Source of the DNA: Comamonas sp.
GTDB taxonomy: Bacteria; Pseudomonadota; Gammaproteobacteria; Burkholderiales; Burkholderiaceae_C
Direction: 5' to 3'
Assembly: GCA_018384835.1 (NCBI GenBank)
Contig: JAHAYB010000292.1
Location: 1 to 8,024 of the forward strand
Length of the DNA: 8,024 nucleotides
The translations under genes and the position numbers were made by a program. Shown piece after piece: positions 5,724-8,024 of the stretch. How positions within the stretch are numbered: position 1 is the first letter of the stretch; each line of letters opens with the position of its first letter. The notes below the pieces were generated by a model. It searched no databases, was not told the DNA's origin, and was given only the letters and a program-made list of their open reading frames with translations.

Positions 5724-6990
5724 GTTGTTTGTCACTTCCTTTGACTTTGAGACCGCGCATAGAGGGGCGGTCGTAAAAATCTTCACCAGAGAGGTCGGCC
5801 ACGGTGCCAATGTCTTTGTCACCACGACCGGAGAGGTTCACCAAAATGCTTTGCTCTGGGCGCATCTCCTTGGCCAGCTTCATCGCGTAGGCCACGGCGT
5901 GGCTCGATTCCAGCGCGGGGATGATGCCCTCAGTGCGGCAAAGGTGGTGAAAGGCTTGCAGCGCCTCGCTGTCGGTAATGCCCACGTACTGGGCGCGGCC
6001 TAGCGCTTGCAGCCAGGCGGGCTCGGGGCCCACGCCGGGGTAGCCCAGGCCAGCGCTGATGCTGTGGGTTTCGGTAATCTGCCCATCTTTATCTTGCAAG
6101 ATAAAGGTGCGGTTGCCGTGCAGCACGCCGCTAGAGCCTTTTTGCAGCGAGGCGGCGTGCTTGTCGGTGTCCAGCCCCTCGCCTGCGGCCTCCACGCCAA
6201 TCAGGCGGGTGGCTTCAAAGGGGATATAGGGGTGGAAGATACCCATGGCATTGCTGCCGCCGCCTACGCAGGCGACGACGGCATCGGGCTGCTGGGCGGC
6301 TAGGTTCAGGCTGGCCAGTAGCTCGGGCATTTGCGTCAGGCATTCTTCGCCAATCACCCGCTGAAAGTCGCGCACCATGGCAGGGTAGGGCGCAGGGCCG
6401 GCTACCGTGCCGATGATGTAGAAGGTGTTGTCCACATTGGCCACCCAGTCGCGCATGGCTTCATTCAGTGCATCTTTGAGGGTTTTGCTGCCTGACTCTA
6501 CCGGCACCACGGTTGCGCCCAAGAGCTTCATGCGAAAGACGTTGGGGCTTTGGCGCTTCACATCTTCCGCGCCCATATAGACGATGCACTCCAGCCCATA
6601 GCGGGCGCAGATGGTGGCCGTGGCTACGCCGTGCTGGCCTGCACCTGTCTCGGCAATGATGCGCGGCTTGCCCATGCGCTTGGCCAGCATGGCCTGGCCA
6701 ATCACGTTGTTGATTTTGTGTGCGCCGGTGTGGTTCAAGTCTTCGCGCTTTAAGAAGATTTGCGCACCGCCGATTTCAGCACTCAGGCGCTGGGCGTGAT
6801 AAACGGGCGAGGGGCGACCGACAAAATGCGCCAGCTCGCGCTGGTACTCGGCCTGAAACTGGGTATCGTGTTGGTAACGCGCCCAAGCAGCGCGTAACTC
6901 TTGCAGGGCAAAGGTGAGGGTTTCGCTGGCAAAACTGCCCCCATAGGGGCCAAAGTGGCCAGCAGCATCAGGGTATTGGTAATCAAACAT
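5698..6990 (-). CDS. trpB: Tryptophan synthase beta subunit (TrpB1 type), with unusual Gly316
   Basis: PLP enzyme joining indole and L-serine to make tryptophan. It has 430 residues, longer than the 397 of Salmonella. Visible landmarks: PLP lysine Lys92 (HTGAHKINN), catalytic Glu114 (AETGAGQHG), Arg146-x-Ser-Pro-Asn (KRQSPN), PLP-phosphate loop GGGSNA (243-248), Glu361 (ALESSHA) and Ser387 (NLSGRGDKD). The exception is [12 protein letters not shown]: residue 316 is Gly (codon GGC), where other TrpB proteins I know have Asp (Salmonella Asp305). The C-terminal extension (about 410-430) is basic and His-rich and overlaps the start of trpA. The ATG at 6990 gives the canonical [19 protein letters not shown]-terminus, though no good ribosome site precedes it. 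The gap to trpF is 39 bp. Neighbouring trpA and the trp operon position make the identity secure. Whether Gly316 alters activity is unknown. Confidence 0.97.
   Translation of the reverse strand: MFDYQYPDAAGHFGPYGGSFASETLTFALQELRAAWARYQHDTQFQAEYQRELAHFVGRPSPVYHAQRLSAEIGGAQIFLKREDLNHTGAHKINNVIGQAMLAKRMGKPRIIAETGAGQHGVATATICARYGLECIVYMGAEDVKRQSPNVFRMKLLGATVVPVESGSKTLKDALNEAMRDWVANVDNTFYIIGTVAGPAPYPAMVRDFQRVIGEECLTQMPELLASLNLAAQQPDAVVACVGGGSNAMGIFHPYIPFEATRLIGVEAAGEGLDTDKHAASLQKGSSGVLHGNRTFILQDKDGQITETHSISAGLGYPGVGPEPAWLQALGRAQYVGITDSEALQAFHHLCRTEGIIPALESSHAVAYAMKLAKEMRPEQSILVNLSGRGDKDIGTVADLSGEDFYDRPSMRGLKVKGSDKQHEPHHRNV
5736..5741 (-). promoter_or_regulatory. Shine-Dalgarno-like site for trpA inside trpB
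   Basis: The minus strand reads AAGGAA, 12 bases before the trpA ATG (5723). The spacing is long, but the match to the anti-Shine-Dalgarno is fair. Together with the 26-bp gene overlap it supports start 5723 and translational coupling to trpB. Confidence 0.5.
6087..6106. repeat. Perfect 20-bp palindrome within trpB
   Basis: CTTTATCTTGCAAGATAAAG is its own reverse complement. Past one mismatch (6086/6107) the symmetry continues for two more pairs (6084-6085 with 6108-6109). It encodes part of TrpB residues 295-302 (TFILQDKD). In RNA it could fold as an 8-bp stem with a UGCA loop. It is clearly AT-rich compared with the surrounding gene. It could be a DNA-binding site, an mRNA hairpin, or coincidence within a coding sequence. 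Confidence 0.85.
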
Positions 6991-7029
6991 GGCGAAATAA
7001 AAAACACTTCACAAGCAAAAGGCAGGTAG

Positions 7030-7782
7030 TTACTGCGGGGAAGGGGGCGGTAGGGCTGCATCGGCTGTGCGCACAGCGGCAATGAACTGCTGGATTTTGA
7101 CGGCATCCTTCACCCCTTTGCAAGGGCTACCGTCGGGGGCTGTGGCCTCTACGCCGGAGCTGACATCCACCGCCAAACTAGGGCAGCGCGAACGCAGCAG
7201 GCGCACACCATCGCTGACGTTTGCAGGTGTAAGCCCACCAGATAAGACGAGGTGAGCGTTGACGTTTAGAGGTAGCAGTGACCAATTGAATGCTTTGCCT
7301 GCCCCACCGTAGCCGTCCACATGGGCATCGAGCAAGATGGCTTGGGCATGAGAGTATTGATAGGCATATTCTAAGAGGTCAAAGCCCTGCGCCGCCGCTC
7401 CCAAAGGGATACGTGCTGCGCGGATATAGGGGCGCTGGCCTTGGCCGCTGGCCTGCCAGCAGTCTTGCGGGCTTTCATCGCCATGAAATTGCAGCAGCGC
7501 GTGGGGTACGAGGGCGCAGGCCGCTTGCACCTCGGCCACGCTGGCATTCACAAACAACAGCACCGGCGTAACAAAAGGCGGCAAGCGCCGCGCCAGCGCC
7601 GCCGCCCGCTGGGCTGTGACGGCGCGTGGGCTTTTGGGGTAGAGCACCAGGCCAATGGCATCAGCACCGGCGGCAACGGCGGCATCCACATCTTCTTCAC
7701 GGGTGAGGCCGCAGATTTTGATGCGGGTGCGTGTCAGGGGCGGTGAAGCGGGCTGGGTAGTCATAGCGGTTATGGCATTCAT
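7030..7782 (-). CDS. trpF: Phosphoribosylanthranilate isomerase
   Basis: Converts N-(5-phosphoribosyl)anthranilate to the carboxyphenylamino-deoxyribulose phosphate, the Amadori step of tryptophan synthesis. A TIM barrel of 250 residues. The general base Cys24 (IKICGLT) and general acid Asp152 (ILLDAHVDGYGG) are present, as are LQFHGDE (97-103), LSGGLTPANV (180-189) and the phosphate-binding VDVSSGVE (205-212) with KG-KD at 222-226. The start is chosen at 7782 because its ATG shares TGATG with the truA stop. It gives about 19 residues before the first strand, more than usual. ATG 7764 (244 residues) is the alternative, and neither has a good ribosome site. The frame remains open upstream through truA, which is not coding for TrpF. 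The Pro-rich C-terminal tail (LPPPSPQ) is variable in the family. Confidence 0.95.
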   Translation of the reverse strand: MNAITAMTTQPASPPLTRTRIKICGLTREEDVDAAVAAGADAIGLVLYPKSPRAVTAQRAAALARRLPPFVTPVLLFVNASVAEVQAACALVPHALLQFHGDESPQDCWQASGQGQRPYIRAARIPLGAAAQGFDLLEYAYQYSHAQAILLDAHVDGYGGAGKAFNWSLLPLNVNAHLVLSGGLTPANVSDGVRLLRSRCPSLAVDVSSGVEATAPDGSPCKGVKDAVKIQQFIAAVRTADAALPPPSPQ

Positions 7783-8024
7783 CAGGCAGAGAGCGGGGAG
7801 CCGCCGGGCAGCCAGGCAAAGGCGGGGGTACTGCTGGGCAGCCCCCAATGGGCGGGATAGACGGGGCCAAGAAAATACAGGCCATCAGGGCTGAAGGTAG
7901 GCGCTGCCACATCGCGTGAGCGGGCGGCCAGCACCTGCGCCATCCAGTCGGGCAGGTGGCTGCCTTGGCCGATGTAAACCAAGCAGCCCATGATGTTGCG
8001 AATCATGTGGTGCAGAAAGGCGCT
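7782..8024 (-). CDS. truA: tRNA pseudouridine(38-40) synthase TruA, C-terminal part
   Basis: Makes pseudouridine at positions 38-40 of the tRNA anticodon arm. Only the last 80 residues are present; the gene begins beyond the right edge, so the catalytic Asp is not visible. The visible [11 protein letters not shown] block is the conserved C-terminal TruA motif, followed by [27 protein letters not shown] and a VYPAHWGLP end as in other TruA proteins (E. coli has LLAARDR and EGLYL at the same places). The stop TGA (7784-7782) shares a base with the trpF ATG, which points to operon membership and translational coupling. truA directly before trpF is a common order in betaproteobacteria as I remember it. 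Confidence 0.93.
   Translation of the reverse strand, partial: SAFLHHMIRNIMGCLVYIGQGSHLPDWMAQVLAARSRDVAAPTFSPDGLYFLGPVYPAHWGLPSSTPAFAWLPGGSPLSA

Noticed and set aside
5724..5825. 34-residue upstream extension of TrpA
   Set aside because: It lies wholly inside trpB in another frame. [11 protein letters not shown] is the normal TrpA N-terminus and has a ribosome-site-like sequence upstream.
6991..7029. Terminator or promoter in the trpF-trpB gap
   Set aside because: There is a run of six T on the minus strand, but no stable stem precedes it, and no -35/-10 pair is convincing in 39 bp.
7783..7848. 22-residue upstream extension of TrpF
   Set aside because: It lies within the conserved C-terminus of truA and has no family similarity. 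ATG 7782 in the TGATG overlap is the better start.

Overview
The window looks like an ordinary chromosomal segment of a betaproteobacterium, most likely family Comamonadaceae (Burkholderiales). This rests on recognising the protein families and their order from memory: a cytochrome c assembly gene, a PP0621-type small protein, pilS and pilR on one side, and truA-trpF-trpB-trpA-accD on the other. The DNA is GC-rich and almost fully coding. I see no mobile elements, phage genes, CRISPR arrays, tRNAs or rRNAs. No stretch above about 115 bases lacks a gene.

Plus strand, 1-3928. The 3' end of a CcsA/YpjD-like membrane gene overlaps by ATGA a 93-residue membrane-anchored protein with a small cysteine/histidine zinc-ribbon-like motif (PP0621 family). 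Five bases later comes a six-helix PAS sensor histidine kinase (PilS). After a 115-bp structured, partly AT-rich gap comes the sigma-54-dependent response regulator PilR. PilS and PilR form the two-component pair that controls type IV pilin transcription in relatives. No pilus structural gene lies in the window.

Minus strand, 8024-3933. Reading leftwards: the 3' end of truA (tRNA pseudouridine synthase), trpF, trpB, trpA and accD. truA/trpF share TGATG, trpB overlaps trpA by 26 bp, and the other gaps are 39 and 75 bp, so this is probably one transcription unit. It supplies the last steps of tryptophan synthesis (PRA isomerase plus both tryptophan synthase subunits) and the carboxyltransferase beta subunit of acetyl-CoA carboxylase. 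The early trp genes (trpE, G, D, C) are not here, which is the split-trp arrangement usual in this group. The two blocks converge, with only 4 bp between the stop codons of pilR and accD.

I find no undescribed multi-gene system. The points worth a second look are at residue and motif level. TrpB has Gly316 where tryptophan synthases normally carry the substrate-contacting Asp (Asp305 in Salmonella). A perfect 20-bp palindrome lies inside trpB. PilS has a degenerate ATP-binding G1 box, and AccD has a Glu-to-Val change in a conserved block. There are also an octamer repeat cluster between trpA and accD, and a probable synteny break at the pilR/accD junction.
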